A DNA stretch of 64,000 nucleotides from Streptomyces capitiformicae (GCF_002214185.1 NZ_CP022161.1:10237486-10301485), one strand, 5' to 3'. Counted from the first letter of the stretch, positions 1-9,414 are shown. Translations and numbers: made by a program. Notes: generated by a model not told the origin, from the sequence alone.

Positions 1-236
1 AGCTTCCGCCCGTCGATGTCGAGCCCCCACTTGGGCCACAGCCGCTGCAACGCGTCCGCCTGCCCGGTCGTCACCCGGCTCCGCCGCGGCTGGAAACTCC
101 GGATCCGCCGCTCGAAGTGCGCCCCGGCCGGGTCCGCCTTCGGCCCATCGGGAAACCGGGGCTCCCCCTTGGCCCGCGTACGACGAAGGGAGGCACCGGG
201 GGTGCGGGGCTCGGAGGCGTTGGCGAAGTCAGACAC
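1..236 (-). CDS. trmB: tRNA (guanine-N7)-methyltransferase, N-terminal part
   Basis: The GTG at 236 opens a minus-strand frame that runs off the left edge, so only about 78 residues are visible. The readable portion (PDGPKADPAGAHFERRIRSF, then an arginine-rich stretch and LQRLWPKWGLDIDG) matches my memory of the N-terminus of actinobacterial TrmB. TrmB makes m7G46 in tRNA from S-adenosylmethionine. The Rossmann methyltransferase core lies outside the window, so no catalytic residue can be checked. Identification rests on N-terminal similarity and on the SCO4111-like gene order. Confidence 0.7.
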   Translation of the reverse strand, partial: MSDFANASEPRTPGASLRRTRAKGEPRFPDGPKADPAGAHFERRIRSFQPRRSRVTTGQADALQRLWPKWGLDIDGRK

Positions 237-281
237 AGTGAGCCCAATTTTACGGCGAGGTCAGCAACCCCCAGCCCGACC

Positions 282-390
282 CCTCACACCCGAGCCCGTC
301 ACACCCGAGCCCGTCACGTCTGAGCCCGTCACGTCTGAGCCCGTCACAGCCGAACCCCGTCACAGCCGAACCCCGTCACAGCCGAACCCC
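282..390. repeat. Tandem array of 15-16 bp units
   Basis: Seven or so consecutive copies of a unit resembling CCGTCACAGCCGAAC with variants (CACACCCGAG, CACGTCTGAG). Identical variants are adjacent in pairs or triplets, as expected from slippage or unequal exchange. The array fills the gap between the 5' end of trmB and the 3' end of lhgO. There are no unique spacers. Confidence 0.8.
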
Positions 391-391
391 C

Positions 392-1603
392 TCACACCTG
401 CCTCAACGCCTGCAACGCCCGCCTCCCCACCTCCCGCCCGATCGGCAGCGAAGCGGTAGCCGCAGGTGACGGCGCGTTCAGCACGTGCACGGCCCGCGCC
501 CCCTCCCGGATCAGGAAGTCATCCACCAGCGTCCCGTCCCGAAGCACGGCCTGGGCCCGCACCCCCGCCGCCGCAGGCACGAGATCCGCCTCGGAAACCC
601 CGGGCAGCAGCCGCCGCACCGCCCCGGTGAACGCCCGCTTCGACACCGACCGCCGAAGCTCCCCGGCCCCGTACCGCCAGTGCCGCCGGGCTATCCGCCA
701 GGACCCGGGCCATGCCAGCGTCGCCCCCAGCTCCCGCACCCGTACGGTCCCCCACCCGTACCCTTCCCGGGCCAGCGCGGGCACGGCATTGGGCCCTATG
801 TGCACACCCCCGTCGATCCCCCGGGTCAGATGCACCCCGAGGAACGGAAACGCCGGATCCGGCACCGGATACACCAGCCCTCGCACCATCTCCGGCCGAG
901 CGAGTTCGTAGTACTCCCCCCGGAACGGCACGATCCGCATGCCCGGCTCGTCCCCGGTCATCCGGGCCACCTCGTCGCACCGCAGCCCGGCGCAGTTCAC
1001 CAGCACCCGCCCCCGTACGACGTCACCGCGCCGGGTCCGTACGGCGACCCCGAGCGAGGCCCGCCGGTCGATCCGCTCGACCTCGGCCCCGTACCGGATC
1101 TCGGCTCCGGAGGCCGCGGCGAGCTGCCGCGCGACGCCGACGAAGTCGCAGATCCCGGTGGTCCCGACGTGTATGGCGGCGAGCCCGCGCACCTCCGGCT
1201 CGTACTCGGTGATCTGGGCGGGCCCCAGCTCCCGCACCGGAATCCCGTTCTCCCGCCCGCGCTGGACGAGGGCGTGCAGCCGTGGCAGTTCGGACCGTTC
1301 CGTCGCGACGATCAGCTTGCCGGTGACCGCGTGGGCGATCCCGTACTCGGCGCAGAACTTGACCATCTCGGCGGCGCCCTTGACCGCGTACCGCGCCTTC
1401 AGCGATCCGGGCCGGTAGTAGATCCCGCTGTGGATGACCCCGCTGTTCCGCCCGGTCTGGTGCCGGGCGGGTCCCGCTTCCTTCTCCAGCACGGTCACCC
1501 GCGTCCCCGGCGCGGCCCGTGTGATCGCATACGCCGTCGACAGCCCGACGATCCCACCGCCGACCACGAGCACGTCACAGTCGTACACGACCTGCCTCGA
1601 CAC
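392..1603 (-). CDS. lhgO: L-2-hydroxyglutarate oxidase-type FAD-dependent oxidoreductase
   Basis: About 403 residues. The N-terminus has the FAD-binding Rossmann motif VLVVGGGIVGLSTAYAI followed by the LEKEAGPARHQTGRNSGVIH segment typical of the LhgO/DAO family. LhgO oxidises L-2-hydroxyglutarate to 2-oxoglutarate and passes electrons to the quinone pool. The GTG at 1603 is chosen because GGGAGG precedes it by about 8 nt. The in-frame ATG at 1621 has no ribosome site, and still longer forms read through a dispersed intergenic repeat. The gene is in the same direction as trmB. Substrate is inferred from family resemblance; another 2-hydroxyacid oxidase is possible. Confidence 0.8.
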   Translation of the reverse strand: MSRQVVYDCDVLVVGGGIVGLSTAYAITRAAPGTRVTVLEKEAGPARHQTGRNSGVIHSGIYYRPGSLKARYAVKGAAEMVKFCAEYGIAHAVTGKLIVATERSELPRLHALVQRGRENGIPVRELGPAQITEYEPEVRGLAAIHVGTTGICDFVGVARQLAAASGAEIRYGAEVERIDRRASLGVAVRTRRGDVVRGRVLVNCAGLRCDEVARMTGDEPGMRIVPFRGEYYELARPEMVRGLVYPVPDPAFPFLGVHLTRGIDGGVHIGPNAVPALAREGYGWGTVRVRELGATLAWPGSWRIARRHWRYGAGELRRSVSKRAFTGAVRRLLPGVSEADLVPAAAGVRAQAVLRDGTLVDDFLIREGARAVHVLNAPSPAATASLPIGREVGRRALQALRQV

Positions 1604-1619
1604 GCACCCCACCTCCCGC

Positions 1620-1647
1620 ATCCGATAGTGCACTGCACCACTGACAA
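1620..1647 (-). promoter_or_regulatory. Possible lhgO promoter with overlapping palindrome
   Basis: On the minus strand TTGTCA (1647-1642) is followed after 16 nt by TCGGAT, close to the Streptomyces -35/-10 consensus. The near-palindrome TGGTGCAGTGCACTA lies between the two boxes, where a repressor would act. Inferred from sequence only. Confidence 0.35.
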
Positions 1648-1704
1648 TGCCCTCAAACACGGAAGCCGTCTGCATGGCGCCGATCACGTTCTCGATGCCG
1701 GTCG

Positions 1705-1784
1705 TGCCCCAAAAGTGGCGCGGGGCCGTATCGGTTTGCGGCTCCGCCGCGTGGGCGCGAGCAACCACAAAGCACCCGAACTCG
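1705..1784 (+). repeat. Dispersed intergenic repeat, subfamily A, copy 1
   Basis: Carries the core GCGCGGGGCCGTATCGG followed by GCGGCTCCGCCGCGTGGGCG and CGAGCAACCACAA. The same core recurs at 8287-8370 (same orientation) and 23381-23470 (inverted). It lies between lhgO and the upstream regulator. Confidence 0.75.
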
Positions 1785-1827
1785 CCAAAACCACACAAAC
1801 CCGGCAGGCGATCAGGCGCCCAAAAAC

Positions 1828-3252
1828 CTACGCCGGCGTCATCAACAAGGGCCGCGCCCTCTCCCGCAGCTCAATGACCCGCGGCTCATCCCCATACGGC
1901 TCCAGCCGATGCAGAAGATCCTTCACGTACTCGGTGGTGCGAGCCGAGGAAATGCGCCCCGCGACCTCCACCGCCCGCACCCCCTGCTCGCACGCCGCAT
2001 CGAGGTTGCCGGACTCCAGCTCGGCGACCGCCGACACGACGAGCCGCAGCCCGTGCGAGCGTACGAACTCCTCCGTCGGCCGCGACAGTGCCTGCTCGGT
2101 GAAGCGGCGCACCTGACGCGGCGCCTTGAGGTCGCGGTAGCACTCGGCGGCGTCCGCGGCGAATCGGTCGTAGCCGTAGAACCCGAGCCACGACGGATCG
2201 TTGTCGCCGTCGCGGGCCCGCTCCAGCCAGCCCTCGGCGGCTTTGAGGGCCGCCCCGGCGGCCGCCGCGTCTCCCGCGCGCGCGTGGGCACGCGCTTCGA
2301 CGAGCCGGAAGAAGCTCATCGTGCGGGCGGTGGCGAGCCCCCGGTTGCGTTCGAGCGCGGCCTGCGCGAGGTCGACGCCCTCGTCGCCGAAGCCCCGATA
2401 GGTCGCCTGCAACGACATCGTCGCCAGCACATACCCACCCAGCGGTACGTCGGCCGCGGCCCGCGCGAGCCGCAACGCCTGGATGTAGTACCGCTGCGCG
2501 GCCTCCTGTTGACCCGTGTCAAAAGCCATCCAGCCGGCGAGGCGGGTGAGTTCGGCGGAGGCTCCGAAGAGCGCGCGGCCGACTTCGTCGGAGTACGAGC
2601 CGAGCAGCAGCGGAGCGGCCTCGACCCGCAGACACTCGGGCACCATGGACGAACGCCAGTCGCCGCCCCCGTACTTGGAGTCCCAGCGCCTGGCGTCCTC
2701 GGCGGCCTCACGCAGCTTCTGCACATCGCTGTGGCCGACTTTCAGCGGCGACCCGGAGCCCTCCATGGAGCTCGCCTCGCGCGCCACCGAACTGTCGGCC
2801 GGGGTTATCAGCCAGCGTGAGGCGGGCGTCGCGTACGCGCTCACCGCGAACGATCCGGCGAGGGACTGCCAGATGCCGCCGGAGCCGGCGCGGCGGCCGG
2901 CGAGGTCGAGGCGGTACAGCTCTGTCGCCGCGCGCACCGCCTGTCCGACGTCACGGGGGAAGGCGAGGCCCACTTCGGGTGCGGGATCCGCGTCCGCCAG
3001 GCCGATCTCGTGGAGCGGCACGGGGCGGCCGAGCTTCTGGCCGATCGCGGCGGCGATGAGATGCGGCGCGGCACCCTGCGGGACCATGCCCTTGGAGACC
3101 CACCGCGCCACCGACGTCTTGTCGTAGCGAAGTGTCAACCCGCGTTGAGCGCCAAGATCGTTGACGCGACGCGCGAGTCCTGCGTTGCTGATTCCCGCGA
3201 GGGCGAGAACGGCGCCGAGCTTTTCGTTCGGCCCGCGTTGCTCCCTGGACAT
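1828..3252 (-). CDS. Helix-turn-helix regulator with long helical repeat domain (sporulation-associated type)
   Basis: About 474 residues. The N-terminus, starting [20 protein letters not shown], forms a helix-turn-helix-like domain ([14 protein letters not shown], then [14 protein letters not shown]). The rest is an alanine-rich helical array with repeated pairs such as [15 protein letters not shown], suggesting tetratricopeptide-like repeats. ATG 3252 is preceded by GAGGGG; upstream in-frame codons look non-coding. The position next to the atrA region matches my recollection of the S. coelicolor gene annotated sporulation-associated protein (SCO4114). Likely a cytoplasmic transcription factor of the Streptomyces TPR-regulator class; DNA target and ligand are unknown. 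Confidence 0.65.
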   Translation of the reverse strand: MSREQRGPNEKLGAVLALAGISNAGLARRVNDLGAQRGLTLRYDKTSVARWVSKGMVPQGAAPHLIAAAIGQKLGRPVPLHEIGLADADPAPEVGLAFPRDVGQAVRAATELYRLDLAGRRAGSGGIWQSLAGSFAVSAYATPASRWLITPADSSVAREASSMEGSGSPLKVGHSDVQKLREAAEDARRWDSKYGGGDWRSSMVPECLRVEAAPLLLGSYSDEVGRALFGASAELTRLAGWMAFDTGQQEAAQRYYIQALRLARAAADVPLGGYVLATMSLQATYRGFGDEGVDLAQAALERNRGLATARTMSFFRLVEARAHARAGDAAAAGAALKAAEGWLERARDGDNDPSWLGFYGYDRFAADAAECYRDLKAPRQVRRFTEQALSRPTEEFVRSHGLRLVVSAVAELESGNLDAACEQGVRAVEVAGRISSARTTEYVKDLLHRLEPYGDEPRVIELRERARPLLMTPA

Positions 3253-3978
3253 TGCGCCACCCCTCGAACAGACGGCTGCCGCGGCGGCATAGGCACGCGG
3301 CATTCGTAAACCCAGCGTAGTTCGCCGCATCCCAAGCGTTAAGGGGCCCAAATCCGGATGGCGGGATTGTGGTCCGTACGAATTTGCGGAGAGAGTACGC
3401 ACTGTTGCGGTGTGCTCCCGCTGTGTGGCCGTGCGCCCGTCCGTGCGCTCTTCTCCGGCCATCGGGGGAGCGGTTCCATGGCTGTGCGTGGGTCGGCCCG
3501 CTGTACTGGATCCAGCGGGCTGGGGGACACCGCCGCCTCCATCCCCGCGGGCGGCGGACCGGTCCGGGAGGCGAACTCCGCCTCCCGGACTGTGCGTTGA
3601 CACTGAGTGGCCGTCGGGGCCCGTACGGAGCGTGTGTGAGTTCTGCCCTACGATTCCGATTTGGCTGAAAATCGCCGGTGGTCGTGGAGGGTGATTACCC
3701 CTCCGACCACGTCTCTTGAGGGCGCGTTAGGTGTTTTTTGGGGAGCGTATCGGGGGCGCATTCACGTCGTAGACCCGGGGTCCTTCTCTGTCGACCACCC
3801 CTGTACATCGGCGAGTTGAGGGCGACCCGGGGGTGTGGCGGGGGAGCGCTCATGGCTCTCCAGGGGCGCATTTACCGGTGTGCAAGCAGTCCCGCACGCC
3901 CTCCAGCGAGCCTCCTTCGTGGCAGCATGGGAGCCGTTCGTACGGTGCACTGGTTGTCCACAGTCTGTGGAGGCGTCG
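3253..3978. other. Long divergent intergenic region with an imperfect hairpin
   Basis: 726 bp between two divergently transcribed genes with no convincing reading frame. An imperfect inverted repeat at 3678-3710 (GTGGTCGTGGAGGG, 5-6 nt loop, CCCCTCCGACCAC) and AT-richer patches around 3660 and 3725 suggest regulatory content. The unusual length hints at complex control or an unrecognised small RNA. Confidence 0.5.
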
Positions 3979-6066
3979 ATGCGGTGGTTGGTGGGATGGA
4001 GCAGTACTGCCGCCGGCGCTCCCGTGATCGGCGGCGCCGGAGCCACCGGACACGACGGCGAGACCGTGCACCCGGTCGGCTCCCAGATCCTGTGGGGCGA
4101 CCCGGATCCGCTGTGGGCCGTCGGCGACTGGCGCCCCGACGAGATCCGCGTCGTGCAGGCCGACGCCGAGACCAGGATCGCCGTTCTCGGCATCTGCGGG
4201 GCCTCCGACGAGCAGCTGCGCGTGGGCCTGTTCGCCGCCCGCGGTGGCGCCCTGCGCCATCTGACCGCCTGGCCCGGCAGCTACACGGCCGTCGTCCAGG
4301 TCGGCCGCCGTGTGACCGTCTGCGGCGACCTGGCCGGCGCCCGCCCCGTCTTCTACACCCCCTGGGCGGGCGGCACCGCCTACGCGACCGCCGCCCTCCC
4401 CCTCGCCGACCTCACCGAGGCCAACCTCGACTTCGGGCACCTCGCCGCCCTGCTCGCCGCCCCCGACGTACCGGACGCCCTCCATGACTCCACTCCGTAC
4501 GACGGCGTGCGCCGCATTCCCCCGGGGCATGCGCTGATCCTGCGCGCCGGTGCGCGCGAGATCGCCGGGTACGAACCCGTGGCCTCCCTCGCCGTCGCCG
4601 CCCCCTCCGCCGACCCCGCCAGCGCGGTGGACGGCGTCCGCGACGCCCTCGTCGAGGCCGTACGGGCCCGCCTGGCCGCCCCCCGCCACGTGCCGGACGT
4701 CGACCCCGGCCCGGTCCCCGGCATGGGCCCGGCGGAGCGCCGCGCCGCCCGCGGCATGCCGGTCCCCGGCATCGGCGCCGACCTCTCCGGCGGCCCGGCC
4801 TCGGGCACGCTGGCCCTCCTCGCCGCCGGCCTCCCCGGCGCCCCCGGCACGGTCCTGGGCCACGGCACCGCCGCCGGCGAACGCCTCCTGGCCGTCACCT
4901 TCAACGACTTGGCGACGCCCGGCCGCGAAGCCGAACTCGAACGGGCGGGCACCCTGGCCGCCAACCCCCGCCTGCACCACGTAGTGGTGACCGGCGGCGA
5001 GGAGACACTCCCGTACGCCGACCTCGAAGTCCCCCTCACCGACGAACCGGGCCCCTCCCTCGTCGCCGCCGCCCGGCACCGCGCCCGCCTCGCCTCCGGC
5101 AGCGCGGACCACTTCACCGGCTACGGCGCCCGCCAGGTCCTGGACGCCCACCCCGCCCGCCTCGCCGACCTCCTGATGGACCGCAAACGCCGCCACCTGG
5201 TCCGCCCGGTCGCCGCCCTGGCCAAGGCGGACGGCTCGGTGATGGTCCCCGCGCGTGTGTACAGCGCCGCGCGCAAACTGTCCCGCACCCCGTACAGAGC
5301 CGGCGTGGAAGTGCTGGCCGCCCGCCTGATGCAACGCCGCTTCGAGGAACCAGGAGGCGCGGTAGGAGCCTCCCTGGCAGCCCTCAACTGGGCCAGACCC
5401 GGCCCGGCGGCCCGCTGGCTGACCGGCGAGGCGCTGGCAGAAGTATCGATTCGCCTGGGCGCGACGACGGGCCGCCCGAGCGTCGGCCCCGGCCAGCGCC
5501 CCGGCGACTTCCGCGCCCGCGCGGCTCTGGCCCGCCACGCCGCGGACCTGAGGATCCTGGAACAGGCCGCGGAGATCCGCTCCCAACGCCTCCACGCCCC
5601 CTTCCTCGACAACCAGGTCGTACGCGCCTGCCGAGCCCTCCCCGAAGCCCTCCGCGTCAAGCCCGGCGCCCGCGCCGCCATCCTCCGTACGGTCCTGGAG
5701 GGCGCCGGCGTCACCGACCTCCCACCCGGCTGGGGCGCCCCCTCCCACGCCACGTCCACCACCGCCGCCCGCACCGGCCTCCGCGTCGCCGCCGACACCC
5801 TGATCACCCTCTTCGACACCCCGCTCCTGGCCCAGGCCGGCCTCGTCGAGGCCCGAGTGGTCCGCAAGGCCCTCCGCGCCGCCGCCGAGGGCGAACCCCT
5901 TCCCCTGGATGGCCTGGCAGACCTGGTCTCCCTGGAACTATGGCTACGCCGCCTCCTCTCCCGCCGAGGCACCTGCTGGACAGGCACGCCCGCCAGACAG
6001 AGGGCGGTCCCGGCGGGGATCACGCCACAGAGGGGGGTGCTGGGGGCGACGGCGCGGAGGGGGTGA
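3979..6066 (+). CDS. Asparagine synthase-like protein (no usable glutaminase cysteine)
   Basis: About 695 residues, starting MRWLVGWSSTAAGAPVIGG after a good GGAGG site. The first 200 residues resemble the N-terminal Ntn fold of asparagine synthetase B, but there is no catalytic Cys at position 2. The C-terminal half has the ATP-pyrophosphatase loop ADLSGGPASGTLALL and a DHFTGYGARQVLD segment like the family's GxGxDE region. Such proteins are either orphan ATP-dependent amide-forming enzymes or relatives of lasso-peptide cyclases. No lasso precursor, leader-binding protein or protease gene is next to it. It looks part of the conserved SCO4115-4116-like core. Substrate unknown. Confidence 0.65.
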   Translation: MRWLVGWSSTAAGAPVIGGAGATGHDGETVHPVGSQILWGDPDPLWAVGDWRPDEIRVVQADAETRIAVLGICGASDEQLRVGLFAARGGALRHLTAWPGSYTAVVQVGRRVTVCGDLAGARPVFYTPWAGGTAYATAALPLADLTEANLDFGHLAALLAAPDVPDALHDSTPYDGVRRIPPGHALILRAGAREIAGYEPVASLAVAAPSADPASAVDGVRDALVEAVRARLAAPRHVPDVDPGPVPGMGPAERRAARGMPVPGIGADLSGGPASGTLALLAAGLPGAPGTVLGHGTAAGERLLAVTFNDLATPGREAELERAGTLAANPRLHHVVVTGGEETLPYADLEVPLTDEPGPSLVAAARHRARLASGSADHFTGYGARQVLDAHPARLADLLMDRKRRHLVRPVAALAKADGSVMVPARVYSAARKLSRTPYRAGVEVLAARLMQRRFEEPGGAVGASLAALNWARPGPAARWLTGEALAEVSIRLGATTGRPSVGPGQRPGDFRARAALARHAADLRILEQAAEIRSQRLHAPFLDNQVVRACRALPEALRVKPGARAAILRTVLEGAGVTDLPPGWGAPSHATSTTAARTGLRVAADTLITLFDTPLLAQAGLVEARVVRKALRAAAEGEPLPLDGLADLVSLELWLRRLLSRRGTCWTGTPARQRAVPAGITPQRGVLGATARRG

Positions 6067-6333
6067 CTGGGGCTCACCGCCGCCCTGCGGTCCGCCGTGG
6101 AGGGCCGGTGCGCCGAGACGGTGACCGCGGCCCTCGCCGACAGCGCGGCGGCCGTACATCCCACCTGGGCGACCACACCCGCGCCGTACACCTGCTGGCG
6201 GCCGGAACCCGTTGGCGCGCCGGCCACCCCCGCCCGTTCCCCGAACACCACGAGGCCGAACACCCCGAGGCCGCCGCCCTCACCGCCCTGGGCCGCACCC
6301 GCTACGACGCGGAACACACGACCGGCAGCACCC

Positions 6334-8181
6334 CTACTCACACGTGAACCCGGCCTCCGCCCAGTCCGCCAGCGCCGCCACGTCGACGTCGCCGTGCGGT
6401 TCGACGACCAGCCGTACGATCTCCCGCCCGGCGAGGTTCACATGGACCGGAACCGCCGGGTCCCCGCCCTGGACGAGCCCGGACTTCCACAGCGGCACCC
6501 CGTCGCCGTAGACGGAGAACCGGACCTTGCCGAGGCCGGGCGTCAGATCGTCGACGCCGACGAGCGCGTCGTACGAGGTGCACCGGCGGTTGAGGTCGAT
6601 GGTGACGGAGGAGCGGCCGTGCACGGTCACCCCGTCCGCGTAACTCTTGCCGGCGATCGACACCCCGTACCGCTGCCAGACCCAACTGCTCTCGCCGAGC
6701 CGCATCTCGGGCTCGGCGCCGTCGCCGAGGAGGCCGTACTCGAGCTCGTTCCCCTGGTAGACGGGAGGGGTGGGCGTCGGAGTCGGCGTCGGCTGGGTCG
6801 GCGAAGGTGGGGTGGTCGGGGTCGGAGTCGGTGTGGGCGACGACTTCGCGGGCGGATCCGGTGTCGGGGACGGCGTGGGCGCGGGCGCCGTGAACGGCCT
6901 GGAGACGGGCACCACCACAGGCGCCGCCTCAGCCTCCGGCTCCACGGCAGGCACAGGCGCCGACGGCTTCGGCGGCTTCGGCGGCGAGGGCTCCGGCGCG
7001 GCCTCGACCGCCCGCGAGGCGGACGGCTTGGCCGGCGGTTTCTCGTTCTCCCCTTCGTTGCCCGCCAGTGCGAGCGCCACCGCCGCGGCGACCATCCCGG
7101 CCACACTCACCGCGATCCCGGCCTTCGCCGGCGCGCCGAGCCCCTCCGCCGCGGACCCGCCGCCCGCACCCGCTCCACCGGCGACGGAGCCACCACCGGC
7201 CGCCGACCCCGCACCGGCGGCCCCGGCCGCTCCGGCCCCCGCGCCACCGGCGACGATCGCGGCCGCCTTCGCGTACCCGGCGGCGCCGAACCATCCGATG
7301 ACCGCGATCGGCACCACAGCCGGAATCCCGCCGGCGACTTCCTTGATCTGACTGGCGGCCAGCCGGCACGCCGCGCACTCCTCCAGATGCTTGCGCAGCC
7401 CCCGCTCGGCCCGGGTGCGCAGAGTGCCGCGGGCGTACGCGCCGAGCCGGTCGGCGAACTGCCCGCACTTCGCGGAGTTGCCCGCGAGGGAGGCACTCAC
7501 ATGGGCCTGGAGGTACGCCTCTCTGAGCCCCTCGCGCGCCCGGCTGGCGAGCACCCGGGTCCCGTTCGCGTCGAGCCCGAAGAGCGTGGCTACCTCGCTC
7601 GGCGACTCGTCCTCGACCTCGGTGTGCCACAACACGGCCTGCCACCGCTCCGGCAACGACCGGAAGGCCCGCATCGCCATCGACTGCTCGGCCCCGTGCA
7701 TCGCCCGTACGTCCGCCCCGAGATCGAGCGCGTCTGTGTCCGAGCCCTCCGCCCCGCGCGCCGCCTGCGCCGCGAACACCGCGAAGTCGTCGACCAGATG
7801 CTCCCGCTTGGCGGAACTCGTCCAGGTCGCCGCGACCCGCCGCACCGACGTCAGCAGATACGCCCGTACGGCATGCTCCGGCCCGGAGCCACCCCGTACC
7901 GCCTGCAGCATCCGGGCGAAGACCTCGGCCGTCAGATCGTCCGCGGTGTAGGCGTCCCGGCAGCAGGTCCGCGCATACCGCCGCACGGCCTCGGCATGAC
8001 GCCGGTACAACTCCTCGTACGCCGCGTCCTCGCCCGCCCGCATCCGCTCGATGAGATCGGCGTCGGACGACACCCCTTCGGACTCCCCCGAGCCGAACCG
8101 ATCCCGCTGCGCCGGAACCTGCGGATGGTCCACCGCCCGCGACGACGACTGCCCCGCCCCGTCCCGCCCGTAAACACTCAT
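6334..8181 (-). CDS. ECF sigma factor fused to anti-sigma-like, membrane and carbohydrate-binding domains
   Basis: About 615 residues. Residues 40-200 read as sigma-70 regions 2 and 4 (LIERMRAGEDAAYEELYRRH, then LPERWQAVLWHTEVEDESPS). A zinc-binding anti-sigma-like motif HLEECAAC follows. Then come Gly/Ala-rich hydrophobic segments (membrane anchors), a long Pro/Thr linker with repeated TPTPTPT, and a C-terminal domain resembling the NPCBM carbohydrate-binding module (GVTVHGRSSVTIDLNRRC). The module should face outside the membrane. The architecture matches ECF groups with large C-terminal extensions and implies a one-protein sensor in which glycan sensing controls sigma release. ATG 8181 or GTG 8184 could start it. 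Confidence 0.75.
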   Translation of the reverse strand: MSVYGRDGAGQSSSRAVDHPQVPAQRDRFGSGESEGVSSDADLIERMRAGEDAAYEELYRRHAEAVRRYARTCCRDAYTADDLTAEVFARMLQAVRGGSGPEHAVRAYLLTSVRRVAATWTSSAKREHLVDDFAVFAAQAARGAEGSDTDALDLGADVRAMHGAEQSMAMRAFRSLPERWQAVLWHTEVEDESPSEVATLFGLDANGTRVLASRAREGLREAYLQAHVSASLAGNSAKCGQFADRLGAYARGTLRTRAERGLRKHLEECAACRLAASQIKEVAGGIPAVVPIAVIGWFGAAGYAKAAAIVAGGAGAGAAGAAGAGSAAGGGSVAGGAGAGGGSAAEGLGAPAKAGIAVSVAGMVAAAVALALAGNEGENEKPPAKPSASRAVEAAPEPSPPKPPKPSAPVPAVEPEAEAAPVVVPVSRPFTAPAPTPSPTPDPPAKSSPTPTPTPTTPPSPTQPTPTPTPTPPVYQGNELEYGLLGDGAEPEMRLGESSWVWQRYGVSIAGKSYADGVTVHGRSSVTIDLNRRCTSYDALVGVDDLTPGLGKVRFSVYGDGVPLWKSGLVQGGDPAVPVHVNLAGREIVRLVVEPHGDVDVAALADWAEAGFTCE

Positions 8182-8286
8182 CACACCGGATCAGCCTGCC
8201 ATATTGCCTTTTATTCAGACCCCGGCAGCAGGGACATACCACTCGTCCGAGGGTTCTTGGGGGACGTCAGTACGCGAGTTCACCCC

Positions 8287-8370
8287 CGCCCCGGAAAGGG
8301 GCGCGGGGCTGTATCGATGTGCGGCTCCGCCGTGTGGGCGCGAGCAACCACAAACAACCCGCACCCGCCA
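8287..8370 (+). repeat. Dispersed intergenic repeat, subfamily A, copy 2
   Basis: Core GGGGCGCGGGGCTGTATCG plus GCGGCTCCGCCGTGTGGGCG and CGAGCAACCACAAA, in the same orientation as the copy at 1705-1784. Sits between the sigma-factor gene and atrA. Confidence 0.75.
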
Positions 8371-8378
8371 CACAACAC

Positions 8379-8409
8379 AACCCCCCGGGCCAGAAGGCAC
8401 CGGGGGGTT
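8379..8409. terminator. Hairpin near the atrA 3' side
   Basis: Perfect 10-bp inverted repeat AACCCCCCGG / CCGGGGGGTT with an 11-12 nt loop. No T-tract, as is usual in Streptomyces. Confidence 0.5.
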
Positions 8410-8445
8410 GAAGGGGCACAGCCCCTGGTGATGGGAACCGGTAGG

Positions 8446-8476
8446 GGTGGTGGGGGCGAAAAACTCCCCCACCACC
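8446..8476 (-). terminator. atrA terminator
   Basis: Perfect 11-bp stem GGTGGTGGGGG / CCCCCACCACC with an A-rich 9-nt loop, starting 12 nt past the atrA stop codon. Confidence 0.65.
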
Positions 8477-8488
8477 CCCGCGGCGACA

Positions 8489-9319
8489 TCAAGCCGGCCG
8501 AGACCGAAGCCCCTCCAGTAAAATGTCCAACAACCGCGCGGACGCCGCAGCCTGCTGCGCCGCATCCGGCAACGACGGCGCAGCCGTAGCGATCACCAGC
8601 AACACATCCGCCACGGTCACATCCGCCCGCAACTCACCCGCGCCGCGAGCCCGCTCAACCAACTGCCCCACGACCTCGAGCAGCGCGGAAGCCCCGGAAT
8701 CATCCGCCGGAGCAGAGGAGGCCCGCGAGACGGCAGCCGAACCGCCGGAGGCACCCGCACCCGAACCCGCCGACACGAGCCGCAGCTCCGCCCCCGGCTG
8801 AGCCCGCTGCTGCGGCACCCGCGCCTCGTCCACGACGAGCCCACCGACGCCGCCGGTCCCACCGACTCCGTCGGCCCCGTCCTCGGCGACCCCCACCCGC
8901 AGCACCTGCGGCGGCAACAGCCGCCCGGCACCCGAGGCCACCGAGGTCCGCAGGAAGCGCGACAGCGCCGACCACGGGTCCTCCTCCTGTCCGAGCGCGA
9001 CCCTGGCCTGCTCGGTGAGCCGAGACGTCTCCTCCTCGGCTATCCGCCGGACCAGGACGTCTTTGCTCGGGAAGCGCCGGTAGACCGTGCCGACACCCAC
9101 CCGGGCGCGCCGGGCGACGTCCTCCATCGGCGCGCCGTATCCCAGCTCGCCGAAGACCTCGCGCGCCGCGCGCAGCACGTGCTCGAGGTTGCGCTGTGCG
9201 TCCACGCGGAGCGGAGTCGACCGCCCTCCGTCCCCGCGTCCGTTGCCGCCCGCCGCGCCGATCGCACCGCTCGGTGCGAGGGCGGAGGTGGACGACCAAT
9301 GCGAGTCCTGAATATGCAT
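8489..9319 (-). CDS. atrA: TetR-family activator AtrA
   Basis: About 276 residues. The N-terminal TetR helix-turn-helix is clear (AAREVFGELGYGAPMEDVAR, then VGVGTVYRRFPSKDVLVRR). The C-terminal ligand-binding region holds a Gly/Val-rich low-complexity insert (about residues 155-200). AtrA in S. coelicolor and S. griseus is a global TetR regulator that activates pathway-specific activators of actinorhodin and streptomycin synthesis and carbon-uptake genes. Identity rests on sequence resemblance and on the neighbours (ndh divergent, ECF sigma gene beside it), which match SCO4117-SCO4119 as I remember it. ATG 9319 is preceded by GGGGGA. Confidence 0.82.
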   Translation of the reverse strand: MHIQDSHWSSTSALAPSGAIGAAGGNGRGDGGRSTPLRVDAQRNLEHVLRAAREVFGELGYGAPMEDVARRARVGVGTVYRRFPSKDVLVRRIAEEETSRLTEQARVALGQEEDPWSALSRFLRTSVASGAGRLLPPQVLRVGVAEDGADGVGGTGGVGGLVVDEARVPQQRAQPGAELRLVSAGSGAGASGGSAAVSRASSAPADDSGASALLEVVGQLVERARGAGELRADVTVADVLLVIATAAPSLPDAAQQAAASARLLDILLEGLRSRPA

Positions 9320-9414
9320 ACGTGTTCCCCCGGTAATGACGTCTCCCCCCGGAGACTCTCCCCGTCATCGGAAGCCGGAGCTACGGAACGAGCGTCAGCG
9401 GTCCGCCACGGTTC

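Noticed and set aside
282..390. CRISPR array
   Set aside because: Units are contiguous 15-16 bp repeats with no unique spacers and there are no cas genes in the window.
485..2116. 543-residue plus-strand frame opposite lhgO
   Set aside because: Pro/His/Arg-rich shadow of the real minus-strand gene; no start signal or family pattern.
3850..5748. 632-residue minus-strand frame opposite the asparagine-synthase-like gene
   Set aside because: Gly/Ala/Val repetitive composition typical of antisense frames in high-GC DNA; the plus strand has clear motifs.
3979..6066. Lasso-peptide cluster centred on the asparagine-synthase-like protein
   Set aside because: No precursor peptide, leader-binding protein or leader protease within several kb on either side.
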